Assembly (NCBI GenBank): GCA_031263485.1
Contig: JAISFS010000231.1
Span: forward strand, 1 to 45,674
DNA from: Deltaproteobacteria bacterium
Lineage (GTDB): Bacteria; Desulfobacterota; Desulfarculia; Adiutricales; Adiutricaceae
Length of the DNA stretch: 45,674 bases
Reading direction: 5' to 3'
Positions 24,303 to 34,408 of the stretch are shown one piece after another. The stretch's first letter is position 1. Each line of letters starts with the position of its first letter. Below the pieces are notes generated by a model. It saw only the letters and a list, made by a program, of their open reading frames with translations. It ran no database searches and had not been told where the DNA came from. The translations under genes and the position numbers were made by a program.

Positions 24303-25342
24303 GTCGTGAATATCTCTGCCAGGCGCTCCACCCCGTCCACCACCCTGTCGGCGGGAATCAGGTACTCGGCGCTGGGCACCACGTGGATCTGGCCGGTCCG
24401 CCTGGCAGTGAGGGAGGCGAAGGCGGGAGAGTCCAGGTAGTCGCGGAGTTCGGTCCCCTCGTCGCGGCGTCTGGTGACGATGATGACGTCCGGATCGAGC
24501 CCTATCAGGGCCTCCGGGGAAATCTGCGGCACCCGGGGGAAGGCCCCTCCCTCGTCCAGGGCGAGGACGCCTCCCGCGAGCTCCACCAGCTGGCTCGTGT
24601 ACTCCCCTTTCCGCGAGGCGAGAAACAGCCCGGTGGACAGCCGCGATGTCAGGATGACCGTCCGCGGACGGGGAAGGCCCCGACGGGCAAGGCGCACCCT
24701 GTCCAGGCGTCTCTCCATGAAGCCGACCAAAGCCTCCCCCCTCATAGGGACCCCGCAGAGCGAGGCGATCTTCAGGATGTTCCCCTCGATCTCCTCCACA
24801 TCCCGGCTGGTCAGGACCGCCGTAGGGACGCCCAGCAGATCCAGCGGCCCCAGGAGGGTGTGGGCGGCCTGTCGCGCCGGGGTCAGGATCACCAGATCGG
24901 GGCGGACGGATGCCACCTGTTCCAGTGAGATGCCGAGCCTGCCGCCTATCTTCTTCACGGTGGCGATCTCCGGTGGATAGAAGGTCATCGCGTCTATGCC
25001 GACGATGAGATCCGTGAGGCCCAGCGAGGCCACGAGCTCGGTGTTGGATGAGAATACGGTGACTATCCTCTCGGGGGGTCCGGAGACCGTGACCTCGCGG
25101 CCGAAGGCGTCGGTCACCGTGACCGGGAAAGGTCCGCGGGCGCCTCTCGCGGCGGAAGGCGCCGCCGTGGCTGAAGCGGCGAGGCCGGAGATCGCGACAA
25201 GAACCGCGAAGGCGGCAAGGGCAAGGGCAAAGGAAATGGAAGCGGGATAAGCGGAAGCGGGAGAAGCCACTGACGGCGGAAGGCGGCTGGGAGCCGGGCG
25301 GATTACTGCGGAAGCGATGCCCGGAAGGCCCTGAAGCGTCAC
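24287..25342 (-). CDS. periplasmic binding protein of iron-chelate/corrinoid importer
   Basis: 351 residues from a GTG at 25342. It captures the substrate in the periplasm and delivers it to the permease. A hydrophobic export segment (about 36-56, ALALAAFAVLVAISGLAAS) is followed by the family opening VTDAFGREVTV..PPERIV and later GGRLG, RPDLVIL and SPEALIGLDPDVIIV, typical of BtuF/FepB-like proteins with two lobes. The start is uncertain. The GTG has AGGAT before it and gives a shorter leader; an ATG at 25465 is also in frame. The two possible starts lie in near-duplicate words (GACGCTTCA..GCCT.CCG), so a small local duplication confuses the choice. Confidence 0.88.
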   Translation of the reverse strand: MTLQGLPGIASAVIRPAPSRLPPSVASPASAYPASISFALALAAFAVLVAISGLAASATAAPSAARGARGPFPVTVTDAFGREVTVSGPPERIVTVFSSNTELVASLGLTDLIVGIDAMTFYPPEIATVKKIGGRLGISLEQVASVRPDLVILTPARQAAHTLLGPLDLLGVPTAVLTSRDVEEIEGNILKIASLCGVPMRGEALVGFMERRLDRVRLARRGLPRPRTVILTSRLSTGLFLASRKGEYTSQLVELAGGVLALDEGGAFPRVPQISPEALIGLDPDVIIVTRRRDEGTELRDYLDSPAFASLTARRTGQIHVVPSAEYLIPADRVVDGVERLAEIFTTWGRQ

Positions 25343-25633
25343 TAAATCCTGTCCGGCCCCGAAACGCCCGGAGCGGAGCCGATGCCCTGCGCGGCAAGCC
25401 TCCCGGAAGGCGACCGGCGCAGGGCTATCAGCGGAAGGGTGAAGCGGTAGGCTTTGAAGCGTCATGGGATGCCGTCCAGAGCCGGAAATGCCGGGGCGGA
25501 AGGCCCCCTGCGGCAGGCATCTTTATAGTAAGACGACCGCCGTAGGGGGATCGCCGGCCCGGCTCATCAAGGGCCTACGGGAAGAAACGGCGGCAGCCCG
25601 GAAAGGAGGGCGCCGCCGGTGCGGGGCGACAGC

Positions 25634-27775
25634 TCAGAAGCTGTACTTCACGCCGAGGTAGAATTCGGCGCCGGGAGACGAGGTGCCCTGGCCGCCGTTC
25701 GAGGAGTTGAGGTAGGTATTGCCGTCGTCCAAGGCGATGAACAGGGGGTGATAGTTCTTGTTGAAGACGTTGTTGACGCCGCCGTAGACGGTCACCGAAT
25801 CGGTCACCGATGCCTCGCCGTAGAGGTTGAACACCCAGAACGGGCTCTTGCGATGGATCCAGTTGGATACGGGCTCGAACTTGGGGCGGATGAGGTTCTC
25901 CTCGGTATCGTAGTATACCGGGCCGCGGAGCACCCCGGTGACCTTGGCGAGCCATGGCACGGTGCCGGAAGAGCCGATCTGGGCGAAGATCGAGCCCTGG
26001 TACTCGTACATGCGGTCGATCTTGTTGGTGTTGACGTTGGAAAGGGTCCTCACCTCGTCTTCCATCTTGAAATTATAGCTCCCCCAAAAACCGAAGGCGA
26101 GCTTGAAGCTGCCCAGATCGGCTAGCTCGTCCACGTTCACGCGTCCGCTGAACTCCAGGCCGCTGATGATGGAGTCGGCCTCGCGGTTGTCGAACATGCT
26201 CGAGGCCCCGCCCGGCAAGGTCCGCGTGTAGATGCGGTTCTTGATGACGTTGTGGAAGACGGCCAGATCGGCGAACCATCCGATGGAGTGGGCGAAGAGG
26301 CCGGCCTCGTACATGACGTTGGTCTCCGGCTTGATCGACGGGTTGCCGTAGGTCGGGATGTTCTGGTTCAGGTAGCGGGTCCAGCCGCCCAGCTCGGAGG
26401 CCACAGGGGATCTGAAGCCGGTCGCGGCGCCCGCCCGTAGGCTCAGCGAGTCAGTCACGGCTAGATTCATGCCGACGCTCCAGGTGTTGTGCTCGTACTT
26501 GCGCGTCTCGCCGTGGATCTCGACGTTCGGCGTCTTGTCCAGGGAGAGCCAGCCGATGGTGTGCCGGAGCCCCGCGCGCAGGGTGAAGCGGTCGTCGAAG
26601 AGCTTCAGGGTGTCCTCGGCGTAGAAGGCTACGAGGGTCTCCGTCTGGTTCATGTCCTGCGGGGGGTTCATGAGGACCACCCCGTCGTCCCGCAGCACGA
26701 AGCGGTCGGTCCTGAGGGTGCTGTACTCGAAGTCCACCCCGAACCTGAGGTCGTTGAAGGACGCGACGTGCCAGACCGGCTGGAACTTGCTTCCGAACAC
26801 GTTCAGCCTGCGCTTGTTGTAGTCCTTGACGGTGCGCGCCGTGGCGGGGGACATCCACCTGAAGTCGTCTATGTCGTGGACCAGGTAGTTGTGCAGGATG
26901 AACTCCACGGGGAAGTCGGGAGAGTCGAAGATCCACTCGAGATCCGCAGAATGGTTGCTCCTGGACTCCTTGGCGTTGTAGTTTGCGGCCGAGCCGCGGA
27001 AGCCCGTGTCGTAGATGCCGTCGCTCCTCACGTTCGCGTGGATGGTGTTGGACTCGTTGACCTTCCAATCCAGATCGGCCATGCCGCCCTTGCGGGTCCA
27101 GGCGGTGTTGATCTCCTTGCCGCCCTTCTTGCCCGCGCGGTAGTCGCTCTTGTGGGCCCAGTCCCCGCCGAGGTAGAACGCGACGTCCTCGGAAGGGCCC
27201 AGTTCCCTGGCGTACTCGGCATGGCCCTGCACGAGCTCGGCGGATCCCCCGCGGGCGTCCAGGAGGCCCCCGGAGGATGTCCTGCCGCTCTTGAGGATGA
27301 TGTTCACGATGCCGCCCATGGCCTGGCTGCCGTACATGACGGAGTTGGGGCCGCGCATGATCTCGACCCTCTCGACCTCGCTGGGGGACAGCTTTGAGAG
27401 GTTGGTGGTCCCGGCGCGCCTGCCGTTCATGAGGACCATGATCTGTCCCTTGAAGTCCTTGCCCTGGCCGTCGCCCACGCCTCCTCGGATGTTGATGGAG
27501 GTCTGGGCGGGGGTCCACTCGCTCAGGAACGCGCTGGCCGTGGTGGCCAGCAGATCCGTCATCGAAGAGGCGTTGGCGGCCCTGATCTGCTCCTGGTCGA
27601 TGACCATCACCGTGGCCGTGCTCCGGTGCCGAAGCTCGCCCGCCGGGACGGCGGTCACTACGACCGGGTCGAGCGAGCTTGACCCGGGCTGCCCCGTCTG
27701 GGCGTGAAGTGACGGGGCCGCGACGGCCGCGGCCAGCGCCAGCCCGCAAAAGGTTCGGAAGCCTGTTCCGATCAT
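25634..27775 (-). CDS. TonB-dependent outer-membrane receptor
   Basis: 713 residues. Signal peptide at 1-25 (cleavage after SLHA), TonB box DPVVVTA (36-42), then a plug domain (about 50-165) with INIRGG, VLMNGRRAG and ERVEIMRGPNSVMYGSQAMGG, followed by a 22-strand barrel ending in the C-terminal Phe (VKYSF). It transports an iron chelate, haem or cobalamin across the outer membrane using TonB energy. AAGGAG lies eight bases before the ATG. About 170 bp or more separate it from the binding protein on the same strand. No TonB/ExbBD genes occur here, and I saw no cobalamin riboswitch or Fur box upstream, so the substrate stays open. Confidence 0.95.
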   Translation of the reverse strand: MIGTGFRTFCGLALAAAVAAPSLHAQTGQPGSSSLDPVVVTAVPAGELRHRSTATVMVIDQEQIRAANASSMTDLLATTASAFLSEWTPAQTSINIRGGVGDGQGKDFKGQIMVLMNGRRAGTTNLSKLSPSEVERVEIMRGPNSVMYGSQAMGGIVNIILKSGRTSSGGLLDARGGSAELVQGHAEYARELGPSEDVAFYLGGDWAHKSDYRAGKKGGKEINTAWTRKGGMADLDWKVNESNTIHANVRSDGIYDTGFRGSAANYNAKESRSNHSADLEWIFDSPDFPVEFILHNYLVHDIDDFRWMSPATARTVKDYNKRRLNVFGSKFQPVWHVASFNDLRFGVDFEYSTLRTDRFVLRDDGVVLMNPPQDMNQTETLVAFYAEDTLKLFDDRFTLRAGLRHTIGWLSLDKTPNVEIHGETRKYEHNTWSVGMNLAVTDSLSLRAGAATGFRSPVASELGGWTRYLNQNIPTYGNPSIKPETNVMYEAGLFAHSIGWFADLAVFHNVIKNRIYTRTLPGGASSMFDNREADSIISGLEFSGRVNVDELADLGSFKLAFGFWGSYNFKMEDEVRTLSNVNTNKIDRMYEYQGSIFAQIGSSGTVPWLAKVTGVLRGPVYYDTEENLIRPKFEPVSNWIHRKSPFWVFNLYGEASVTDSVTVYGGVNNVFNKNYHPLFIALDDGNTYLNSSNGGQGTSSPGAEFYLGVKYSF

Positions 27776-28192
27776 AATCTTTCTCCTTGCTTGTGCGGCT
27801 CTGAAGCGGATGCCCCGCCCGTTCGCCGCGGGACGGGAGGGTCGTTAGGGCATGGCGCGAAGGCGAAGCGCCTGTTTCCAGTCGGCGGACGTAAGGCCTG
27901 GGCCGTCAAAGCGCCATGGTAATACCGTTGGCCTCAACGGGACGGTTCACGTTCCCGTCGCTTAACCGACCGGTCATGCCGGACGGCACGGGTCCCGGCA
28001 ACGGGTGCCTCAAAGGGCATAAGTTGCGGCGAACCCCGCGCGAGCCGCTGAAGTCCTGCCGGCCTAGGCGGATCCCGGACGCGCACGGCTTTTCGGACAA
28101 GGCCGGGAAGCGGTATCGGGGTATGCCTTGAAGGGGCATCGGGACCAGAGTCGGTCTTGAGCTTAGGTTGTAGGAGCCCGAGACGGACGGGG

Positions 28193-28384
28193 GACGAGGC
28201 AAACGGAACTCCCGAGTCGGACGGGGCACGAGGCAAAGGAAACCCGAGGCCATTGGAACCCGAGGCCGTCGGAACCCGAGTCGGTCGATGCCCGAGTCGG
28301 ACGGGGCATGAGTCGGACGGGGCACGAAGCTGTCGATCGGAGCCCGAAGCCGTCGATCGGAGCCCGAAGCCGTCGCCGGGCGAG
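28193..28384. repeat. compound 16/20-bp tandem repeat
   Basis: Two consecutive 16-bp units GAGTCGGACGGGGCAT/C (28294 and 28310) and three 20-bp units CGAAGCCGTCGATCGGAGCC (28325, 28345 and a partial at 28365), with further scattered GAGTCGGACGGGGCACGAGGC copies upstream from 28193. Confidence 0.8.
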
Positions 28385-29542
28385 CAGGCAACGGGCACAG
28401 GAAATCCGCCTCGCTCCACCACTGAAATTTCCGCCGCGAGAACGCTCCCCGCCTCATGGACATGGGACACCCGCCACGCTCCGGTTCCGTCAGGATCAGG
28501 TTGCACGACGAACTACGCGCCGCGTCGCCGGGAACGGACGGACGGATCGGAGGCTTCTGCCATAGTCAGCCGTTGGAGACCATGGTGAGACGGAACGGGT
28601 GCGCGGGCCTCAAGCAGGGGAAATCGGCAGGGAGGCGGCTACGTACAAGGGGGGATAGCTTTCCGCGAAGCGGCGGCTCGCGGGAGAGATGGAGTGAATA
28701 TTCTGCAAGTCAATCCGCCGCGAGAGCCGAGGGAAAGGAAACTCGCGACAGGAAGCGTAATTTCGGGAATCGGCGCAATCCGGGACCTGCGGGGGAAGCC
28801 TCCCCCGGTTTCCGGGGCGGCTCGGAAGAAACCTTGCGGGCGGGGTCGCCGTGCGGATGCAACGCGGGCGCAATCCCCCGGTGGCGGGGGCTGATGGGAG
28901 TTGGCGGGGGGCGCCGCGGCGCCCTGGCGGGGCGGGAAGGTTAGGAGTGGATAGCTTCGCCGATCCGGAAAAATAGCAATTCGCGCCATTTTTGTCAAGC
29001 TGTATAACTTCCGGCGCCTTCGGGAAAGCGGACGAGTAATGAGTTGCGGAAGGCAGGATCCGGCGTATCCGCCCGGACTCGGTCATGGCTCCGACCAAAC
29101 TGAACACTTTTCGGCATATATTATAATCAGACAATATATCTCATTCATAAAGTTAATATTTATATCATATCTTTATCAAGCTCAGTCTTTGATACACAAA
29201 ATAATTTGGTCGCATTTGATCGGTTCACAGATGCAACGAACATCCGCAAGACGATAATCATAAGGATTTCCGTCGGGTTCCTCCGCCGTGCGTAATGTTG
29301 AGACTGGCAACCGCTGGCGATCCCGGCCGATAGCCCGTTAGCCTCGGGGAATGGTGTATCCCATAAGGTTTCCCCGATCGGTAATGCTTCCCGGGCCGGC
29401 AAGGCTTTCCGGGCGTGACCCCGCCGAAGGAGACGACTCTCTCGCGGCCTCCGGAGGCGGAGAGCCGACATAGCCATCGCTTACGCGCGTCCGGATCTCC
29501 CCTGACGGCGAGACCGTCAGCCGAAGCCAACGCGTGACCATG

Positions 29543-29614
29543 CGGCCCGAAAGAGAGAGGCGCGACACGAAAGAGAGGGAGAGGGAGAGGGAGGGAGAGG
29601 CAGAGTCAGAGTCA
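29543..29614. repeat. purine-rich GAGAGG low-complexity run
   Basis: Roughly 70 bases almost entirely of A and G on the plus strand, with GAGGGA repeats. Low-complexity purine tract; no gene association seen. Confidence 0.7.
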
Positions 29615-30103
29615 ACAGGCATTCCTAATGTTCTTCGGAAGTCGGGAAAATCAATAATTTATTCCCAAATCCGGAATGCATACAGGCGCTTGCGTAGTCC
29701 GGCGGGGAAACGGCAAGGAGTTTTGCGTGTTTTGCTCATATCTCTGTTCGCTTTCCCGAATCCCGCCAAGCGGCTTTCAGCCGCTCGGTTTCTTCCCTGG
29801 CCTCCGTCTCATCCTCCTCATGGAAGTCTTTTCCGGTTGTATCTTAGAGGCCCCGTGACGCGGGTCCGTGAATATTGAAATGTCGGAGTTTCGATATTTC
29901 GATATTTCGCAGTCCCTTGACAAGCCGACCTGCAGGTGCTAACTTATCAGTGAGCGGCGTTGCTTCGGCCAGCCCGCCACACATCCTTCTGCCCGGCCCC
30001 TCGCTCGGTACCGGGCACGCCATCCGGCGGAACAGTCCCGCCGGAACCTCACAGGCCACTGGAACCATTTCTCGCCCTCGGGCGTTTAGCGGAAACTGTC
30101 CCC

Positions 30104-30817
30104 ATGCCTTTCCGGCAGGCCATCATAACGTGCTTCCTGGCGGCCATCCTGGCGGCCTTGGCCGTTGTCGCGCCCGGCGCCTCCGCGCTGGACACTCAGG
30201 GGTTATCCGCGCCGGTCGACTCCGCCCTCCAGGACGCCCTCCCCCAGGAGCCATCCCCCTCGCTTTCCGGGTACTTCATCGGCGCCTGGTTCGACTGGAC
30301 CGATGGCCAGGGCGCCGCCTACAGCAGCCAGGGCCGCCTCGGCGGCTTCGAGGCCTCGACGGCGCCCTTCGGCACTCGCGGACTCCTGGGCCTCAGTTTC
30401 GGCGGGGGCTACAGCTTCCAGGTCCTGAATAGCGGGACCCTCGGCTTCTACGGCGCCCTGAACGTGGCCCGCCTGGCTTCCGAGAACCCCGGTGAGCCGC
30501 CAGCGCTTTTCGGCTACAGCCGCTCCACGCCCTTCCGGACCCGGCTGGGGGGCCGCTACAGCCACGTCTTCTCCGAAAGGACCCGCGGCTACTTCGGAGT
30601 GGGCTGGGACTACGGCTTCGGCGGGATGGGCAACTACGGCGCGCGGAACCCCCGGATACCCCTCTTCGGGCTCGCCAGCGGAACCGGAGCCTTCGCCGAA
30701 CTGGGACTCAAGATCTCCGCCAACGACGTCTTCTCCTTCGACATCAGCACCTACGGCCTTTCATCCGGGGACTTCGGCGATAACGTGGGCGGCATGAACA
30801 TGGTTTTCTCCTTTTAA
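30104..30817 (+). CDS. small exported beta-barrel candidate
   Basis: 237 residues. A clear signal peptide (MPFRQAIITCFLAAILAALA..., cleavage near ASA) is followed by a mature part rich in glycine and alternating aromatic residues, with strand-like stretches (GLSFGGGYSF, TLGFYGALNVARL, RTRLGGRYSHVF, GYFGVGWDYGFGGMG) and a C-terminal NMVFSF. The terminal Phe and alternation fit a small 8-10 strand outer-membrane barrel, but I do not recognise a named family. The ATG at 30104 is chosen over 29960 because it places the signal peptide at the N-terminus; the ribosome site is weak. It is monocistronic, followed by an intrinsic terminator at 30899. Confidence 0.75.
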   Translation: MPFRQAIITCFLAAILAALAVVAPGASALDTQGLSAPVDSALQDALPQEPSPSLSGYFIGAWFDWTDGQGAAYSSQGRLGGFEASTAPFGTRGLLGLSFGGGYSFQVLNSGTLGFYGALNVARLASENPGEPPALFGYSRSTPFRTRLGGRYSHVFSERTRGYFGVGWDYGFGGMGNYGARNPRIPLFGLASGTGAFAELGLKISANDVFSFDISTYGLSSGDFGDNVGGMNMVFSF

Positions 30818-30898
30818 GACCCCGACACCTATCCCAGCGCCCTGCCCTGGCGGACCCGGACTCTCGGAAAGGATCCCAAACTCCCCAGCGCACGGCCC

Positions 30899-30930
30899 CC
30901 AGTCGCCCGACAGGCGTCTGGTTTTTTTTT
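30899..30930 (+). terminator. intrinsic terminator of the barrel gene
   Basis: CCAG-T-CGCC stem, CGACA loop, GGCG-T-CTGG, immediately followed by nine T (30922-30930). Two 4-bp stem blocks with one T-T mismatch. It lies 80 bp after the stop at 30817. Confidence 0.8.
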
Positions 30931-32467
30931 CATCCGCTGATTCTTTGTGGACACAGCCTTGCGGGACGGCATGCCCCGGTAGCCTGGAACCTGGTCGCCC
31001 GTTAAGGTAGCTCGAGTCCACCGACTTACAGGCTTCCTGACTTCCGGACTTACAGGCTTCCTGACTTACAGGCTTCCTGACTTCCGGCGCGGACGGATTC
31101 CCTCCGAAACCGCCACTCTGTCATGAAATCAGTAGTCGTTATCCTTTTGACATGGACAAGCCAAAACGAGGAAGTTAGTCCCTTCGTTGCACCCTCTGCC
31201 TGAAGCCTGGCGGTTGGTTCGGCCACGGACGATTGACCGGCCTTCAGGAGAACCGTCACCGGACGTCATCGCCGCGATCTGGATACTCTCGTTGAGCGAT
31301 CGCCAAATCAACTTGTTGACGGGGCGGTGAGGCCGGATCTTCCCTGACTACCTGACTACCTGACTCGCTGTTGGCGGTGCAGTTTCCGGACATTTGGCCT
31401 ATCGGCTCAAAATACCAAGCCGGGTCCATGTCCATGCGCCATGAAATGGCATTTCTGCCGCAACGGAAAGCCCGGCCTTCCCTCTGGAGGTTCTCGAGTC
31501 GATCCGATCTCGGCTTGAGGGCAACCTCTAATCAGTCCTCCGGGTCGAACTTTTCCCTTTGAACGGTTCCACGCGTTCCAACGCCTTAGAAATCTGGCAC
31601 ACACGGTATCACCCCGTTCCCGGCTGTTGGAACCTTCGGTTCCCTCCGGCTCTGAACCTCGAGGGGACGCGATTGACGGCCACAAGCGTTAAGTGCCGTC
31701 AGCACGGGCATCGATTGCCGTCATCGATGGCATAGATCATGTCACTGTTCGACCTTCCGAGGGCGCTCGCTACGACCGAGAGCGTCAGGCAGATCGGTAC
31801 CTGGCGGTTACCCAGAGGTTCTTGGCCTTGGAGAGATCCCGCATCGCATTTCAACGGAGCGTTTTTTCGCCTCGGACTCTAACTCGGTCCTGAACGGAGT
31901 CAGTACTGAGCCGAACACGAATTCACGGCTGGGGCATCGGCATGCTCTCGGAGATGTCCGTACTGCCTCCGGCAGGTTTCCGCCGATCCTCGATTAGATC
32001 TCAATGACATTAAGGTCAGTCATGTTTAGTTCTTCGCTACGGAAAGTCTGTAGAAATAGCCACGCTCATCATTTCAGCCGACATTGCCTTTTCCGATAGG
32101 CCCACATGCCGCTAAAGCGAGGAGGCATTCAAGTATGGCGTTTAACCCGCTGGCAGGCAATGAAGTCGGCTGAACGGGAAGAAACGGCGCACAACATCGG
32201 CATTACCGCTGGCGTCAACGCCGCCGGGTGATTCGAGCCGCGGCCAGAATATGTCGTTTGACTCTCGAAAATCCATCCGTATGCAACATTTTTGCTCGGA
32301 CGCGGATAAACGACCGAACCCGAGCGATCCCCTATCCGTTGTCGAGCGTAATTCAGACTGACGTTTTATCGTTCTCTCCGAGCGGCGGGCAAGGATTCGA
32401 CTGTGGAATCACGGCAGTTTCAGGACCCGGAGGAAGGCCGAAGCGGAAGGACAGATTAGAGGCGCCG
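30931..32467. other. 1.5-kb gene-free interval
   Basis: No supported gene. The word ACTTACAGGCTTCCTG occurs three times at 31023-31089, alternating with ACTTCCGG, and GACTACCT repeats near 31346. Open frames are short and lack ribosome sites. Composition is more even than in the GC-rich operons, as in the ATPase gene that follows. Confidence 0.5.
31023..31089. repeat. short direct repeats, CTTACAGGCTTCCTGA type
   Basis: Three copies of ACTTACAGGCTTCCTG starting at 31024, 31048 and 31064, the first and third followed by ACTTCCGG. Confidence 0.8.
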
Positions 32468-34408
32468 TTAAAAGAGCGCACCCAGTTCATCAGGATCCGA
32501 AAAATCAATTTCACCGGAATCCGGTGTGTCTTCCGGCCTAACCTTCCAAACCACGTTCTTGAAACGCACCAGTACCGTTGAAGTGCCATACACGACAACG
32601 GCTACTGCACGTACCGGCTTAAGGGAAATCATGATATGCTTGGCATAGTCTCTCGTCTTAATCTGTTCGAAAGCCTCATCGGCTTTCTTTTCGAGATAAT
32701 TTTCCAGACGTTCGGATATCCGTCCTTGTTCCATTAAGGATGATATGTCGGCGGTAAGCGGCTTCGGAACTTCCTCCCCTTCTTGGCCTGAGCTATCGGA
32801 CGGAGGCAGGATTCCAGTACCGGGAATTCTCTCCAGCGATGCGTCACGATGAACATATTTCATTTCAATGACGGCATAACCACCTCCGGGAACCTCGACG
32901 ACAAGATCTGACTTGCCTGCATCAGACAGGAGTTGAGACAGCGTATCGAATATGTCTCCAGTGAAAATCGCGCTGCCGTATCTCAATATGACATACAATA
33001 TTAAGTGATAATAACGTTCGCCACCGCCAGCAACCAGATCTTTGGAAATGCCCTCAAAAATCGAGCTGAGGTACATTTCGGATTCATAGATATTTCCTGA
33101 CCAAAACGCGGCCAGCAAGAGGCGTTTCATATCCGTTATCAAATATTGGGGGACTTCAGTATTTTGCTCGAATGCGAGTCCAGTTAAAAATAATTGAAAC
33201 CTTTCTTTGAGCTCCCTGTCGATCGCATCCTTAATCTCTTTGTTTGGAATCTTCAGATGGGAAATCTCGGATGTGTCGGTTTGAACGATGCTGTCAATAG
33301 TAAGGTATCCTGCCTGCAACAGGAAAGCCTCGTAATTTATGTCTTGAGTGTCATTGATCTTGGCAGGAGATTCAACAGATAGGTTTTTTTTGCCAAAGAT
33401 CGTAAAATAGTTTCCGCTAGTTGACTCCAGCAGGGAAGCCAACAACGGCGATCCAGATTTATGCCAATAATCGCCAAATTTCTTGTTATACAAGAAAGAC
33501 TTGATCGCGAAAGGATTGTATACCCTGGTGTTTCCATCCCAGCTATATCCATCGTACCAATCCGCGATCTTCTCCATAAGGTTCTTCACCGTCGATCGGA
33601 CAGGAAGCTCACCTCTCATCTTAAACGCTGCAAGAGCCTTTTCGAGATGCGGAGCATAATACTTCTCAATCTCGATTTTTGTGAACCCGCAGAGCGTGTT
33701 AGACAAAGGGTCCAAGGTGAGATCGGTGACGTTGTTCAATCCGGAAAACAGCGAAAGTTGCTTGAACTTCGTGATACCCGTAACGAACATGAAGCGCAAA
33801 CTATTTCTACATCCTTTGATTGCCGAATAAAAATCGTAAAGCATCGTCCGCAATTTTTCAAGTTTGGCTGGATCGCGCAAATGTTTCAATATGGGAAAGT
33901 CATACTCATCAATGAGGAGGACGACGTTTCCCAGCCCGATATCAGCTGGTCTTTTTCTTTTATTATCAGGATTCGCGTATTTCAGGGATAGTTCAGTTAT
34001 CAGATCGCTGATGGCAGTGGTGAGGTCAGATTCGTAGATTTTCACCTTGTGTGATTTGGCAATCGGCAAAAGCCTTCTGATCAGACTGACTTGAAACTGA
34101 TCCGGATCCGTGCTCACGGAGTTCATGCTGATCCGTATCACCGGAAAAGTCACCTGGCTGAAATCCGGAACCAGCTTCTCTATCTCCAATCCCGCGAAAA
34201 GCTCGCTTCTCCCCTCGAATATCTGTTGGAAAGTGTCGATCAGAAGCGTTTTACCGAATCTCCTAGGTCTTGCGAGAAAATACGGCCCGCGTGATTGACT
34301 GAACAGTTCGTAGATCAAAGCCGTCTTGTCGACATAAACGCCATCGTACGCGATTAATCCGGCAAGTGAGTCTTCTGTAACTTCAGAGGCTTTAATTTTG
34401 TCTTCCAT
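32468..34408 (-). CDS. AAA-ATPase with C-terminal PD-(D/E)XK domain, copy B
   Basis: 646 residues, same family as the gene at 20384 but strongly diverged. P-loop RPRRFGKT (48-55), Walker B VVLLIDEYD, then the shared DWYDGYSWDG block and FLLQAGYLTID. The nuclease-like motif is KSDLVVEVPGGGYAVIEMKY (Asp, Glu-x-Lys). An extra acidic, proline-containing insert follows it, and the C-terminus is longer than in copy A. The ATG at 34408 is preferred over a GTG at 34426; both have weak ribosome sites. Base composition is visibly AT-richer than the neighbouring operons, which suggests acquisition by transfer. Function unproven. Confidence 0.88.
   Translation of the reverse strand: MEDKIKASEVTEDSLAGLIAYDGVYVDKTALIYELFSQSRGPYFLARPRRFGKTLLIDTFQQIFEGRSELFAGLEIEKLVPDFSQVTFPVIRISMNSVSTDPDQFQVSLIRRLLPIAKSHKVKIYESDLTTAISDLITELSLKYANPDNKRKRPADIGLGNVVLLIDEYDFPILKHLRDPAKLEKLRTMLYDFYSAIKGCRNSLRFMFVTGITKFKQLSLFSGLNNVTDLTLDPLSNTLCGFTKIEIEKYYAPHLEKALAAFKMRGELPVRSTVKNLMEKIADWYDGYSWDGNTRVYNPFAIKSFLYNKKFGDYWHKSGSPLLASLLESTSGNYFTIFGKKNLSVESPAKINDTQDINYEAFLLQAGYLTIDSIVQTDTSEISHLKIPNKEIKDAIDRELKERFQLFLTGLAFEQNTEVPQYLITDMKRLLLAAFWSGNIYESEMYLSSIFEGISKDLVAGGGERYYHLILYVILRYGSAIFTGDIFDTLSQLLSDAGKSDLVVEVPGGGYAVIEMKYVHRDASLERIPGTGILPPSDSSGQEGEEVPKPLTADISSLMEQGRISERLENYLEKKADEAFEQIKTRDYAKHIMISLKPVRAVAVVVYGTSTVLVRFKNVVWKVRPEDTPDSGEIDFSDPDELGALF

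Larger units (their letters stand above)
27776..30103. other. 2.3-kb gene-free interval
   Basis: No supported gene on either strand. It contains a compound repeat tract at 28193-28384, a GA-rich run at 29543-29614 and an AT-rich island at 29100-29240. Just before the barrel gene the word TTTCGATA repeats three times (29886-29906). The promoter of the TonB receptor should be in the first 120 bases, but none is obvious. Confidence 0.5.

Noticed and set aside
27776..27930. Cobalamin riboswitch before the TonB receptor
   Set aside because: No GCCACTG box or other core element seen on the minus strand in the leader.
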